The notes under the pieces: model-generated | The model's input: the letters and a program-made list of their open reading frames with translations, nothing else | The model's database searches: none | Told to the model about the DNA's origin: nothing | NCBI GenBank assembly: GCA_963703045.1 | Contig: OY969782.1 | Span: 1,116,001 to 1,180,000 of the forward strand | Reading direction: 5' to 3' | DNA length: 64,000 nt | Source: Miltoncostaea sp963703045 | GTDB lineage: Bacteria > Actinomycetota > Thermoleophilia > Miltoncostaeales > Miltoncostaeaceae | Shown: piece by piece, positions 43,401 through 51,077 of the stretch | Layout of the letters: every line of letters starts with the position of its first letter | Position numbering within the stretch: the first letter of the stretch is position 1 | Program-made: the position numbers and the translations under genes

Positions 43401-44374
43401 CTCCGCGCGTCACGATCCTCGGCGCGGGGGTCGTGGGCGCCGCGGCCGCCCGGCACCTGGTCGCGGCCGGCGCCCGCGTGCGGGTGATCGACCCCGGCGC
43501 CGGGCGGGCGGCCGGGTCGTGGGCGGCGGCGGGCATCCTCTCGCCGTCGCACCCCGAGCGCCTGCCCGAGGAGGTCCACGCCCTCGGGGTCCGCAGCCTC
43601 GAGCTGTGGGACGGGCTCGGCCGCGCGCTGCCGTGGCTCGAGCGGCGCACCGTCGGACAGGTGCTGCTGGGCGACGAGCCCGGGTGGCTCGGCTGGCGCC
43701 GCGCGCGTGGCCTCGTCACCGAGCGGGTGACCTGGACATCCGCCGACGGGTCGGCGCAGCCCGCGCACCTCTTCCCCGAGGTCGGGGTCGTGCGGGCCCC
43801 CCGGGTGGCCCGCGCGTTGCTCGGCGACCTCCCGGTCGAGCCCGGCCCGGTGCCCCCGCTCGACGCGTTGCGGGCCGGCGCCGACGTGGTGGTGATCGCG
43901 ACCGGTGCGTGGGCCGCCCCCCATCTGGCCGAGGCGGGCGTGGCGCTGCAGGTCGCGCCGCGGCGCGGCCAGATGCTGCTGTTCTCCTCCGGCGATCTCG
44001 GCACCGTGCTGATCGAGGGCGGCCGCGAGGGGGTGGCGGTGCCGCGCGCCGACGGCCGGGTCGTCGCGGGGACGACGCTCGAGGACGCCGGGTTCGCCGC
44101 CGACACCGTCGACGACGACCTCGACCGCCTCGAGCGCTGGGCGCGCGCGCGGGTGCCCGGCCTCGGCCGCCGCGAGGACGCGTGGGCGGGCCTGCGCCCG
44201 TGGTCGCCGCGCCCGGCGCCGCTCATCGCCGAGGTCGCCCCGGGCGTCATCGCCGCCGTCGGGCACTTCCGCAACGGCATCCTGCTCGCGCCCGCGACCG
44301 GCGAGCTGGTGGCCGATCTGGCGCTCGGACGGGTCCCGCACGTCGATCCGGCGGGGTTCGCCGGGCCCGTCTGA
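43397..44374 (+). CDS. thiO: Glycine oxidase ThiO-like FAD-dependent amino-acid oxidase
   Basis: A DAO-family flavoenzyme of 325 residues. It has VTILGAGVVGAAAARHLVAA for FAD, AGSWAAAGILSPSHPE near residue 40, RRGQMLLF, and the C-terminal FRNGILLAPATGELVADL. ThiO makes dehydroglycine for thiazole synthesis, but no other thi gene is in the window, so a general D-amino-acid or glycine oxidase role is equally possible. GTG 43397 lies inside the ATPase stop. Confidence 0.82.
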   Translation: MTPRVTILGAGVVGAAAARHLVAAGARVRVIDPGAGRAAGSWAAAGILSPSHPERLPEEVHALGVRSLELWDGLGRALPWLERRTVGQVLLGDEPGWLGWRRARGLVTERVTWTSADGSAQPAHLFPEVGVVRAPRVARALLGDLPVEPGPVPPLDALRAGADVVVIATGAWAAPHLAEAGVALQVAPRRGQMLLFSSGDLGTVLIEGGREGVAVPRADGRVVAGTTLEDAGFAADTVDDDLDRLERWARARVPGLGRREDAWAGLRPWSPRPAPLIAEVAPGVIAAVGHFRNGILLAPATGELVADLALGRVPHVDPAGFAGPV

Positions 44375-44408
44375 GGGGCCCGGCCGGGACGGGCCGCGCG
44401 GGCCCGGG

Positions 44409-44414
44409 TACGAT
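44409..44414 (+). promoter_or_regulatory. -10 element TACGAT, leaderless-type
   Basis: TACGAT ends 9 nt before the methyltransferase ATG at 44424. Confidence 0.45.
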
Positions 44415-44423
44415 CACCCGACG

Positions 44424-45341
44424 ATGGCGCCCGACAGCGAAACCTCGGCGCCGGCCGCGCCGGCGCAGACCCCGGGCGACGCCCTCGACGAGATCCGCGT
44501 CCTCGTCGCCGCCGGCACGCCGCTGACCGGAGCCCTGGCGGCGCGGTTCCATCGGGCGGTCAACGCGATCGATCCCGCCGCCACCGAGGACTCGCTCGCG
44601 GTGCTGCCGGGCAACCGCGGCGTGCACCTGTACGACACGCTGGTCTCATGGGCCCCGATCCGCCCCGGCGAGCAGGTCATCGATCTCGGGTGCGGCTCGG
44701 GCGGCGCCACGCGGGCGGCCGCGCGCGCGACCGGTTCCGAGGGGATGGTGGTCGCCATCGACTCCAGCCCCGAGTGCCTCGACGAGGCGCGCGCCCGCAC
44801 CGGGCCCGACCTGCCGATCCTCTACCGCCGCGGCGACGCCCAGCGCATGCCGAACGTGCCCGACCGCACCTTCGACTGCGCGCTCGCGAGCATGATGCTC
44901 GAGCAGCTCGAGGACCTGGGCCCCCTGCTCGCCGAGGTCTTCCGGGTGCTCCGGCCCGGCGGCCGGTTCGTCGCCAGCGTGACCGCGTTCGACCGGCTGC
45001 GGCCGATCGACGCCTCCTTCATGGGCGCGGTCATCGCGGTGGTCGGTCGCCATGCTCCCGGCGCCCTGGCAGGGCGCGCGAGCCGCGCCAGCATCCCCCA
45101 CGAGCCGGTCGACCAGGCGGCCTTCCGCGACGCCGGCCTGGCGACGGTCGAGGAGCAGGACGTGCAGCTCGCGGTCGTGATGGAGGACATCGACGACGCG
45201 TGGCGTGTGTTCTCACGCACCTACATCGCCCGGATCCTCGACGTCGAGGGCCAGGAGGAGCTGCGGCGGGTGCTGACGCGGCGCATGCCGCACACGCTCT
45301 ACCTGCCGATGCGCCTGCTGCGGACGCGGCGGCCCGGCTGA
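44424..45341 (+). CDS. Class I SAM-dependent methyltransferase (UbiE/type 11-like)
   Basis: A 305-residue methyltransferase. A helical N-terminal 75 residues precede the SAM fold: motif I VIDLGCGSGGATR, the acidic VVAIDSSPECLDEA, FDCALASMMLEQLED, and FRVLRPGGRFVASVTAFDR. The substrate is unknown; the UbiE-like layout allows a quinone or small lipid. It has its own leaderless-type promoter and converges on the HxlR gene with only 7 nt between the stops. Confidence 0.88.
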   Translation: MAPDSETSAPAAPAQTPGDALDEIRVLVAAGTPLTGALAARFHRAVNAIDPAATEDSLAVLPGNRGVHLYDTLVSWAPIRPGEQVIDLGCGSGGATRAAARATGSEGMVVAIDSSPECLDEARARTGPDLPILYRRGDAQRMPNVPDRTFDCALASMMLEQLEDLGPLLAEVFRVLRPGGRFVASVTAFDRLRPIDASFMGAVIAVVGRHAPGALAGRASRASIPHEPVDQAAFRDAGLATVEEQDVQLAVVMEDIDDAWRVFSRTYIARILDVEGQEELRRVLTRRMPHTLYLPMRLLRTRRPG

Positions 45342-45348
45342 GCGAGGG

Positions 45349-45723
45349 CTAGGAGCCGACCGCCCGCAGCACGACGGCGTCGCCGCAGTCGCCGTCGGCG
45401 AGCCACTGGCGCCCGTACGCGCGCATCGCCTCCACGATCGGCACCAGGTGCTCGCCCTTCGCGGTCAGCCGGTACTCGACGCGCGGCGGCGTCTCCGAGA
45501 ACTCGCGCCGCTCGATGATGCCCTCCTCCTCGAGGGAGCGCAGGCGCGACGAGAGCGTGCCCGGGCTGATGCCCGCGAGCGATCGCTGCAGGGAGCTGAA
45601 GCGCTGCGGGCCGAGGGCCAGATCGCGCAGGAGCAGGAGGGTCCACTTCCCCGAAACGATCTTCGCGGTGGCGAGGACCGGGCAGATGGAGACGGGCGCG
45701 TGGGCGGGAGCGAGGGTGCCCAT
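45349..45723 (-). CDS. HxlR-family transcriptional regulator
   Basis: A winged-helix repressor/activator of 124 residues. It has the N-terminal Cys common in the family (PVSICPVLATAKIVSGKWTL), the core LLLLRDLALGPQRFSSLQRS, ISPGTLSSRLRSLEEEGIIE and the wing VEYRLTAKGEHL. HxlR proteins often sense aldehydes, quinones or oxidants through that Cys. The start at ATG 45723 is 11 nt after TATCGT; GTG 45744 is the alternative. The target is unknown. Confidence 0.9.
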   Translation of the reverse strand: MGTLAPAHAPVSICPVLATAKIVSGKWTLLLLRDLALGPQRFSSLQRSLAGISPGTLSSRLRSLEEEGIIERREFSETPPRVEYRLTAKGEHLVPIVEAMRAYGRQWLADGDCGDAVVLRAVGS

Positions 45724-45790
45724 GATCGTGTCGGACGATACCACCGCGTCGCGGATCCCCCGAACCCCGGGGCGCGCGGCCCCGCCCGGC

Positions 45791-46960
45791 TCAGCTGTAC
45801 TGGGCGGCGTCGCGGCGCGCGGCGCCGGCGTCGAGCATCAGCTTGAAGTCGTGCGGGCTCGAGGCGGCCTCGAGCGCGGCCGACAGGTGCACCCGGCCGG
45901 AGGTGACGTGGTCGAAGAGGGACTGGTCGAAGGTCTGCATGCCGTAGTAGTCGCCCTCGCGGATGACCTCGTGCAGGCGGCCGGTCTCGTCGGAGTTGAG
46001 GATCATGTCCCGGGCCCGCCCGGTGCTGACGAGCACCTCGCAGGCGGGCACGCGTCCCGTGCCGTCGACCGTGCGGACCAGGCGCTGCGAGATGATGCCG
46101 CGCAGCGTGCCGGCCAGCATCGCGCGCACCTGCTGCTGCTGGTGCAGCGGGAAGAAGCCGATCGCCCGGTTGACGGTCTCGGTCGCGTCGAGGGTGTGCA
46201 TCGTCGAGAGCACGAGGTGTCCGGTCTCGGCGGCGCTGAGGGCGGTCTCCATGGTCACGAGGTCGCGGATCTCGCCGATCATGATCACGTCGGGGTCCTG
46301 CCGCAGCACCCGGCGCAGGGCGCTCGAGAACGACTCGGTGTCGAGGCCGACCTCGCGCTGGTTGACCAGCGATCCGCGATCGACGTGCAGCATCTCGATC
46401 GGGTCCTCGATGGTCACGACGTGCTTGTGCGCCGTGCGGTTGATGCGGTCGATCATGGCCGCGAGCGTCGTGCTCTTGCCCGAGCCGGTCGTGCCCGTGA
46501 CGAAGACGATGCCGCGCTCCTCGTCGGCGAGGCGCGACACCACCGGCGGCAGCTTCAGGTCGTCGACCGACAGCACGCGGAACGGCACGACGCGCAGCAC
46601 GATGCTGATCGACCCCCGCTGGCGGAAGATGTTGACCCGGAAGCGCCCCAGGCCCTCGCGGGCGTGCGACAGGTCGGTCTCGCCGCAGGTGTCGAACTCG
46701 GCGCGCTTGGTGTCGTGGCCCTGCAGGAGCTCGTCGGCGAACCGGGCGGTGTCGCCCGCGGTCAGGGCGGCGTGCCCCGGGATCGGCTCGAGCCCGCCGT
46801 TGATGCGCACGATCGGGCGCGCCGGCACCTTGAGGTGCAGGTCGCTCGCCCCGCGCTCGATGGCGTGCACGAGCAGCGCGGCGAGCTGGGGGTCGCGGCC
46901 GGGCGTCGTCGCGTCGGGACCAGACACGCCCTCTCTGTCGGCAGATCCCCCACCTCCCAT
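45791..46960 (-). CDS. pilT: PilT-type secretion/twitching ATPase
   Basis: A hexameric AAA-like ATPase that retracts type IV pili. About 389 residues: an N-terminal PAS-like domain (AIERGASDLHLKVPARPIVR) and a catalytic domain with Walker A FVTGTTGSGKSTTLAAMI, the Asp box VTIEDPIEMLH, Walker B MIGEIRDLVTMETALSAAET and LVLSTMHT, and the C-terminal PilT helix FFPLHQQQQVRAMLAG. No pilB, pilC or pilin gene is in the window. ATG 46960 is chosen; GTG 46927 is an alternative. Confidence 0.93.
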   Translation of the reverse strand: MGGGGSADREGVSGPDATTPGRDPQLAALLVHAIERGASDLHLKVPARPIVRINGGLEPIPGHAALTAGDTARFADELLQGHDTKRAEFDTCGETDLSHAREGLGRFRVNIFRQRGSISIVLRVVPFRVLSVDDLKLPPVVSRLADEERGIVFVTGTTGSGKSTTLAAMIDRINRTAHKHVVTIEDPIEMLHVDRGSLVNQREVGLDTESFSSALRRVLRQDPDVIMIGEIRDLVTMETALSAAETGHLVLSTMHTLDATETVNRAIGFFPLHQQQQVRAMLAGTLRGIISQRLVRTVDGTGRVPACEVLVSTGRARDMILNSDETGRLHEVIREGDYYGMQTFDQSLFDHVTSGRVHLSAALEAASSPHDFKLMLDAGAARRDAAQYS

Positions 46961-47020
46961 GAGGCCCGGGAGCGCCGTCGTCGCGGGGGCGCCCGGCGTC
47001 GCCCGGCGCGCCCGGGGCGA

Positions 47021-47026
47021 TAACGT
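47021..47026 (+). promoter_or_regulatory. -10 element TAACGT, leaderless-type
   Basis: TAACGT ends 7 nt before the ATG at 47034. Confidence 0.4.
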
Positions 47027-47033
47027 CCGGGGG

Positions 47034-47732
47034 ATGGACGCCGCCCCCTCGCCCCCCGCGCCCCGGCCGCCCTGGCGGCGCCTGGCCGTGATCCTCGGCG
47101 TGTGGGCGTGGCGGCCGGCGCGGCGCTGCTGCTCGCCTCGGCGCTCGACTCCCCGGTGGGCCAGGGCGACCGCGACGCCGCCCAGCCGGTGGCGCCCGAC
47201 ACCGCGGCCCGATCCGGGAGCCGGCGGCCTCGCCGAGGGCCTGCCACCGCTCACGCTCATCCTCGACCGGCAGCTCCCCGCCGCGATCGCCGACCAGCCG
47301 CCGATCCGGCAGGCCGCCCTGCTCGAGGCGCGCGCGCGCCGCAGCGGCGCGGCGCGGGACTACGTCGAGCTCGGCACCGTGCTCCAGACGCTCGGCGACG
47401 CGGTCGGGGCGACGGCGGCGTACCGGTCGGCGATCCGGGCGGGCGGCGACGACACGGCGGCCGAGGCGGGGCTCGCGCTGGTCGAGGCGGGCACGGGGGC
47501 CGAGGGGCCGGCGCGCGCCGCGCAGCGCCTCGACGCGGTGGTCGCCGCCCGTCCGCGCAGCCAGCTCGCCGTGTTCAACCGGGGGTGGCTCGCCATCTAC
47601 CGCAGCGAAGCGGACATCGCGCGCGCGTCGTTGCAGCGCACGGTGGCCCTCGGACCGGACACGCGACTCGGTCGTGTGGCCCGCGCGTTGATCGCCTCTC
47701 TCGGAAACGCCCCGAGCGGCCGAAACCCTTAG
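47034..47732 (+). CDS. Membrane-anchored TPR-like protein with two compensating frameshifts
   Basis: The frame opens with a Pro-rich stretch and the start of a membrane helix (WRRLAVILGV). The helix continues as GVAAGAALLLASALDS in a second frame between about 47102 and 47216. The original frame then resumes with GGLAEGLPPLTLILDRQLPA and a C-terminal TPR-like helical region (VELGTVLQTLGDAVGATAAY, then FNRGWLAIYRSEADIA). One missing base near 47102 and one extra near 47216 explain this; the corrected protein has about 232 residues. It may be an envelope scaffold. The partner is unknown. Confidence 0.7.
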   Translation: MDAAPSPPAPRPPWRRLAVILGVWAWRPARRCCSPRRSTPRWARATATPPSRWRPTPRPDPGAGGLAEGLPPLTLILDRQLPAAIADQPPIRQAALLEARARRSGAARDYVELGTVLQTLGDAVGATAAYRSAIRAGGDDTAAEAGLALVEAGTGAEGPARAAQRLDAVVAARPRSQLAVFNRGWLAIYRSEADIARASLQRTVALGPDTRLGRVARALIASLGNAPSGRNP

Positions 47733-47774
47733 GGGCGATGGACGAACTTCACCGCCCGGGTATGCGGTGCTTAA

Positions 47775-47791
47775 CCCGCACTTAAGGCGGG
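47775..47791 (+). terminator. Weak hairpin after the TPR gene
   Basis: CCCGC and GCGGG flank a 7-nt loop in the 322-nt gap before rpoD. A short stem with no T-tract, so tentative. Confidence 0.3.
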
Positions 47792-47936
47792 ACTGGTGTG
47801 ATGCGTCGCCGGTTGGGGGAGGAAGCTGCGTCCGGGCCGTGAAAGGTTCGGGATCCGATCCGCGGCCGGATACGTACTCAGAGCTAAAGGTTTCCGGCCG
47901 ACCTGCCGATGGTTCTCCGTTCGTCGGTCGGTGCGG

Positions 47937-47965
47937 TTGCACTTCAAGAAATGAAGCGGTACTGT
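47937..47965 (+). promoter_or_regulatory. Candidate rpoD promoter TTGCAC-17-TACTGT
   Basis: A -35-like TTGCAC (47937) and -10-like TACTGT (47960) are separated by 17 nt. The predicted start near 47972 gives a leader of about 80 nt to the rpoD ATG. The rest of the 47733-48054 gap holds no gene I can support. Confidence 0.45.
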
Positions 47966-48054
47966 GCCGAACAGGCGTTCGATGCGGATCGCAGGCGGTG
48001 GGTTGCGTGGATTCGTCCACGAGCTCCGATGGCGTTTCAGCCGGAGGTGATGGC

Positions 48055-49140
48055 ATGACGGTGAGTGAGATGGTCGAGCTGGAAGAGGTCCAGGCTCTCC
48101 TGACCAGGGGTCAGGAGCAGGGCTTCTTGAGCATCGACGAGGTCGCGAAGTCGGTCGAGGGCGTGTCCCTGGACGAGGGCGCGGCGGAGGATCTGTACCG
48201 TCACCTCGACGAGGTCGGGGTGGAGCTGATCGAGGACTCCGAGGCGCGTGACCGCCTCGCCGCGATCGCCGAGGCGGCCGACAAGCCCCCCCGGAAGCTC
48301 AACCTCAAGGCCGACACCAGCACCGACGCGCTGCAGCTCTTCCTCAAGGACGTGGGACGGGTACCGCTCCTCACGGCCAAGCAGGAGGTCGAGCTCGCGA
48401 AGCTCATCGAGCTCGGCGATCTCGTGGCGAAGAAGAAGATGGTCGAGGCCAACCTGCGCCTCGTCGTGTCGATCGCCAAGAACTACCGCAACCAGGGTCT
48501 CGCCTTCCTCGACCTGATCCAGGAGGGCACGCTCGGGCTCGTGCGGGCGGCCGAGAAGTTCGACTACCGCAAGGGCTTCAAGTTCTCGACGTACGCGACC
48601 TGGTGGATCCGCCAGGCGGTGGCCCGCGCGATCGCCGACAAGGGGCGCACCATCCGCATGCCGGTGCACGTGGTCGAGAAGCTCAACAAGATCAACCGCG
48701 CCGAGCGCAAGCTCGTCAGCGAGCTGGGCCGGGAGCCGTCGATCGCCGAGATCGCCGACGCCGTCAAGCTGCCCGAGCCCGAGGTCGAGTCGATCAAGCG
48801 CAGCGCGCAGACGCCGGTCTCGCTCGAGAAGCCGGTCGGTGACGACGAGGAGTCGGAGTTCGGCCAGTTCCTCGCCGACGACAAGGCCATCGCCCCCGAG
48901 GCGGCGGCCGAGACGGTGCTGCGCAACGAGGCGCTCCGGGACGTCCTCAACTCCCTGAGCTACCGCGAGCGCCGGGTCCTGGAGCTGCGCTACGGCCTCG
49001 GCGGCGAGCACCCGCGCACGCTCGACGAGGTCGGGCGGACGTTCAACGTCACCCGCGAGCGCATCCGGCAGATCGAGAACCAGTCACTGCAGAAGCTGGC
49101 CAGCCTCGCCGAGGCCCAGCGCCTGCGCGACGTGGCGTAG
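48055..49140 (+). CDS. rpoD: Primary RNA polymerase sigma factor RpoD
   Basis: The housekeeping sigma-70 factor, 361 residues. A region 1.1-like N-terminus (LEEVQALLTRGQEQGFLSID) is followed by region 1.2 (TDALQLFLKDVGRVPLLTAK), region 2 (NLRLVVSIAKNYRNQGLAFL, KFSTYATWWIRQAVARAIAD), region 3 (RMPVHVVEKLNKINRAERKL) and region 4 (YRERRVLELRYGL, then DEVGRTFNVTRERIRQIE). ATG 48055 is supported by GGAGGTGA 6 nt upstream; the in-frame upstream extension is not conserved-looking. A strong terminator follows. Confidence 0.97.
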   Translation: MTVSEMVELEEVQALLTRGQEQGFLSIDEVAKSVEGVSLDEGAAEDLYRHLDEVGVELIEDSEARDRLAAIAEAADKPPRKLNLKADTSTDALQLFLKDVGRVPLLTAKQEVELAKLIELGDLVAKKKMVEANLRLVVSIAKNYRNQGLAFLDLIQEGTLGLVRAAEKFDYRKGFKFSTYATWWIRQAVARAIADKGRTIRMPVHVVEKLNKINRAERKLVSELGREPSIAEIADAVKLPEPEVESIKRSAQTPVSLEKPVGDDEESEFGQFLADDKAIAPEAAAETVLRNEALRDVLNSLSYRERRVLELRYGLGGEHPRTLDEVGRTFNVTRERIRQIENQSLQKLASLAEAQRLRDVA

Positions 49141-49164
49141 ACCTCCACCGCATCGAGCAGTGCC

Positions 49165-49192
49165 CGAGGGGCCCCGGAGACGGGGCCCCTCG
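49165..49192 (+). terminator. rpoD terminator hairpin
   Basis: A perfect 12-bp stem (CGAGGGGCCCCG with its complement) closed by a GAGA tetraloop, 24 nt after the stop. Confidence 0.75.
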
Positions 49193-49230
49193 TCGTGTGC
49201 GGGGGATGGTCGGGACGGGTGACCGCGTCA

Positions 49231-49236
49231 TAGGAT
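49231..49236 (+). promoter_or_regulatory. -10 element TAGGAT, leaderless-type
   Basis: TAGGAT ends 9 nt before the ATG at 49246. Confidence 0.35.
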
Positions 49237-49245
49237 CGATCTGCG

Positions 49246-49537
49246 ATGACCGGGCGATCACGAGCCGCGCCGGGCCCGCGGTGGCGCGCCGCGGTGGCGC
49301 CGCTCGGCGTCGTCGGAGTCGCGGCGGGGCTCGCGCGGCGACGCCTGGTGACCCCCGGCTCGGCGAGGACGGTCGTCGGCGTGCCGGTCACCGGCGACCG
49401 CGCGCCGACTCACCGTGCCCGGCGATCGCGCCGGCGCCGCGCACCACCCGCTCGCGGGCGCGTCACCGGCCCCGATCGGCGGGAGCACCCGAGCAGGCGG
49501 CGCCGCCGGCGCGCCGCGCGAGAGGGAGGCCTGGGCG
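49246..49537 (+). other. Possible coding segment with N-terminal membrane helix, frame unclear
   Basis: From the ATG at 49246 the frame gives a plausible hydrophobic anchor (WRAAVAPLGVVGVAAGLARR) and TPGSARTVVGVPVTGDRAP. After about 49405 it turns into Arg-rich sequence typical of a wrong frame. Another frame then reads LTVPGDRAGAAHHPLAGASP up to the next start. A single-base error near 49405 is possible, which would join this to the gene at 49538. I cannot assign a function. Confidence 0.25.
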
Positions 49538-49891
49538 ATGACGAGCGGGCGGGGGGCGTGGACGGGCGCGGTGGTCGCGATGGTCGCGGCCGGGATCGGG
49601 ATGGGTGTCCCGGCCGGGCACAACAGCCCGGGCGGGGACCGGGCGCAGACGGTCGCCCTGCTCGATCCGTCGTGCGTGGTGCCGCCCGGCGACGCGGCCG
49701 GAGCGAAACCCTGGCACCGCGGGCTGATCGCGCGCGGCGACTCCCTCAACCGGTACCACCGCCTGGGCAGGTACGCGGAGGGCGGCGCGTGCGCCGACCT
49801 GCCGCAGTGGTTCGTGGCGCTCGCGCTGCGCTCGGACGCGCTCAACGCCGACGCGGGCGTCGGTAGGCACCGACGTGGCGGACGCGGGTGA
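49538..49891 (+). CDS. Putative exported hypothetical protein
   Basis: A 117-residue reading frame with a hydrophobic N-terminal stretch (AVVAMVAAGIGMGVPAG) that could be a signal peptide. The mature part has two Cys (LLDPSCVVPPGD and GGACADLPQW) and an aromatic segment (KPWHRGLIARGDSLNRYHRL). No family is recognised. The ATG has GGGAGG 9 nt upstream. Confidence 0.45.
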   Translation: MTSGRGAWTGAVVAMVAAGIGMGVPAGHNSPGGDRAQTVALLDPSCVVPPGDAAGAKPWHRGLIARGDSLNRYHRLGRYAEGGACADLPQWFVALALRSDALNADAGVGRHRRGGRG

Positions 49892-49909
49892 TCGCGACCC
49901 CGCGACGGG

Positions 49910-49915
49910 TAGTCT
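49910..49915 (+). promoter_or_regulatory. -10 element TAGTCT, leaderless-type
   Basis: TAGTCT ends 6 nt before the ATG at 49922, a textbook leaderless spacing. Confidence 0.5.
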
Positions 49916-49921
49916 CGGTGC

Positions 49922-50098
49922 ATGGCGTACGACGACGAGGAGCCCGAGCCCGAGCGCGTGACCGATCCCGCGGCGCTCGAACGCTCGCGGGAGGGCATCC
50001 GCGAGCTCTACGACGTGCGCCGGCGGGTGCTCCGGTGGGTGTACGCCGGGCTCGCGGTACTCCTGATCGTGATCATCGTGCTGGCCCTCACGCGCTGA
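49922..50098 (+). CDS. 58-residue single-pass membrane protein
   Basis: A short gene found by direct translation. An acidic N-terminus (MAYDDEEPEPERVTDPAALE) is followed by a charged helix (RSREGIRELYDVRRRVLRWV) and one C-terminal membrane helix (YAGLAVLLIVIIVLALTR). A leaderless-type -10 box sits 6 nt upstream of the ATG. The stop overlaps the apparent start of the MOSC gene. Function unknown; it looks like a tail-anchored mini-protein. Confidence 0.7.
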   Translation: MAYDDEEPEPERVTDPAALERSREGIRELYDVRRRVLRWVYAGLAVLLIVIIVLALTR

Positions 50099-50832
50099 GC
50101 GACCCGGGCGTCGCGGTCGGGATCGTCTCCGACCTCTGGCGGTTCCCCGTCAAGTCGTTCGGCGGCGAGCGGACCCGGCGGGCCTTCGCCGGGCCGTTCG
50201 GCCTGCTGGGCGACCGGCGTCATGCCGTGGTCGACGAGGAGGGGCAGGCGATGAGCGCCCGGCGCGCCCACGCGCTGCTCGGCTTCTCGGCCCGCTTCGG
50301 CGACCCCGAGACCGGCGAGGGCGTCGAGGTGCGGACGCCGGCCGGGCTCGCCGCGCCATGGGACGACCCCGCCGTCGCCGAGGAGCTCGGCGCCGTGCTC
50401 GGTCGTGAGGTCGGCCTCCTGCGCAGCGCCGTCGGCGTGCACGACGCGGCCCCGATCCACATCGTCGCCACGGCCTCGCTGGAGGCCGCGTCGCGGTGGA
50501 CCGACGGCGAGCCGCTCGACCGGCGCCGCTTCCGCGCGAACCTCGTCGTCGAGACCGATGACGCCGCGCCGTTCACCGAGGCGGGGTGGGTCGGCCGCAC
50601 GCTCGTGGTCGGCACGGACGGACCGGTGCTGCGCGTCGTCTCCCCGACCGAGCGCTGCGCGGTGACGACCTTCGACCCGGACACCCTCCTGCGCGACAAC
50701 CGCGTCCTCGCGGGGCTGGCCCGCGAGCGCGAGAACTTCTTCGGCGTCTACGCGTCCGTGGCGCGGGCCGGCTGGCTGGCGGTGGGCGACGAGGTCCGCC
50801 TCGCGGATCCCTCCCCGGGCCCCGGCACTTGA
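50095..50832 (+). CDS. MOSC-domain protein
   Basis: A molybdenum-cofactor-sulfurase-like protein of about 245 residues. The N-terminal beta barrel (VSDLWRFPVKSFGGERTRRA, then DRRHAVVDEEGQAMSARR) and MOSC domain (RFRANLVVETDDAAPFTEAG, with the conserved Cys in PTERCAVTTFDPDT) are present. It is likely involved in sulfur or amidoxime-type reduction chemistry with a Mo cofactor; no Moco gene is nearby. No ATG, GTG or TTG fits the start; a CTG at 50095 overlapping the previous stop is the best guess. Confidence 0.82.
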   Translation: MSDPGVAVGIVSDLWRFPVKSFGGERTRRAFAGPFGLLGDRRHAVVDEEGQAMSARRAHALLGFSARFGDPETGEGVEVRTPAGLAAPWDDPAVAEELGAVLGREVGLLRSAVGVHDAAPIHIVATASLEAASRWTDGEPLDRRRFRANLVVETDDAAPFTEAGWVGRTLVVGTDGPVLRVVSPTERCAVTTFDPDTLLRDNRVLAGLARERENFFGVYASVARAGWLAVGDEVRLADPSPGPGT

Positions 50833-50856
50833 CCCGACGGCAGGAACGTCTAAGAT
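50829..50856 (+). promoter_or_regulatory. Promoter of initiator tRNA, TTGACC-16-TAAGAT
   Basis: A near-consensus -35 (50829) and -10 (50851) end 11 nt before the mature tRNA and overlap the MOSC stop codon. Confidence 0.7.
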
Positions 50857-50867
50857 TTCTCCTCCGC

Positions 50868-50941
<74 letters not shown>

Positions 50942-50945
50942 CTCA

Positions 50946-50974
50946 CGAAGGGCCCGTCATCGACGGGCCCTTCG
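50946..50974 (+). terminator. Terminator of the initiator tRNA
   Basis: A perfect 13-bp stem (CGAAGGGCCCGTC with its complement) and a 3-nt loop, followed by TCATTT. Confidence 0.75.
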
Positions 50975-51035
50975 TCATTTCGGGGCATCTCGGTGGTCGG
51001 GAGTGCCCATGAGGTGCCGGGGTCGAGCTCACGCC

Positions 51036-51055
51036 CGAGGTCGTCGTCGACCTCG
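51036..51055 (-). terminator. Hairpin downstream of the TauE/SafE gene
   Basis: An 8-bp stem (CGAGGTCG with CGACCTCG) and 4-nt loop, 22 nt past the stop at 51078. Confidence 0.4.
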
Positions 51056-51077
51056 TGATCGTGCCTCCTTCCGGTCC

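Noticed and set aside
47767..48054. N-terminal extension of RpoD by 96 codons
   Set aside because: GGAGGTGA sits directly before the ATG at 48055, the extension has Cys/Ser-rich non-sigma sequence, and it overlaps a likely promoter.
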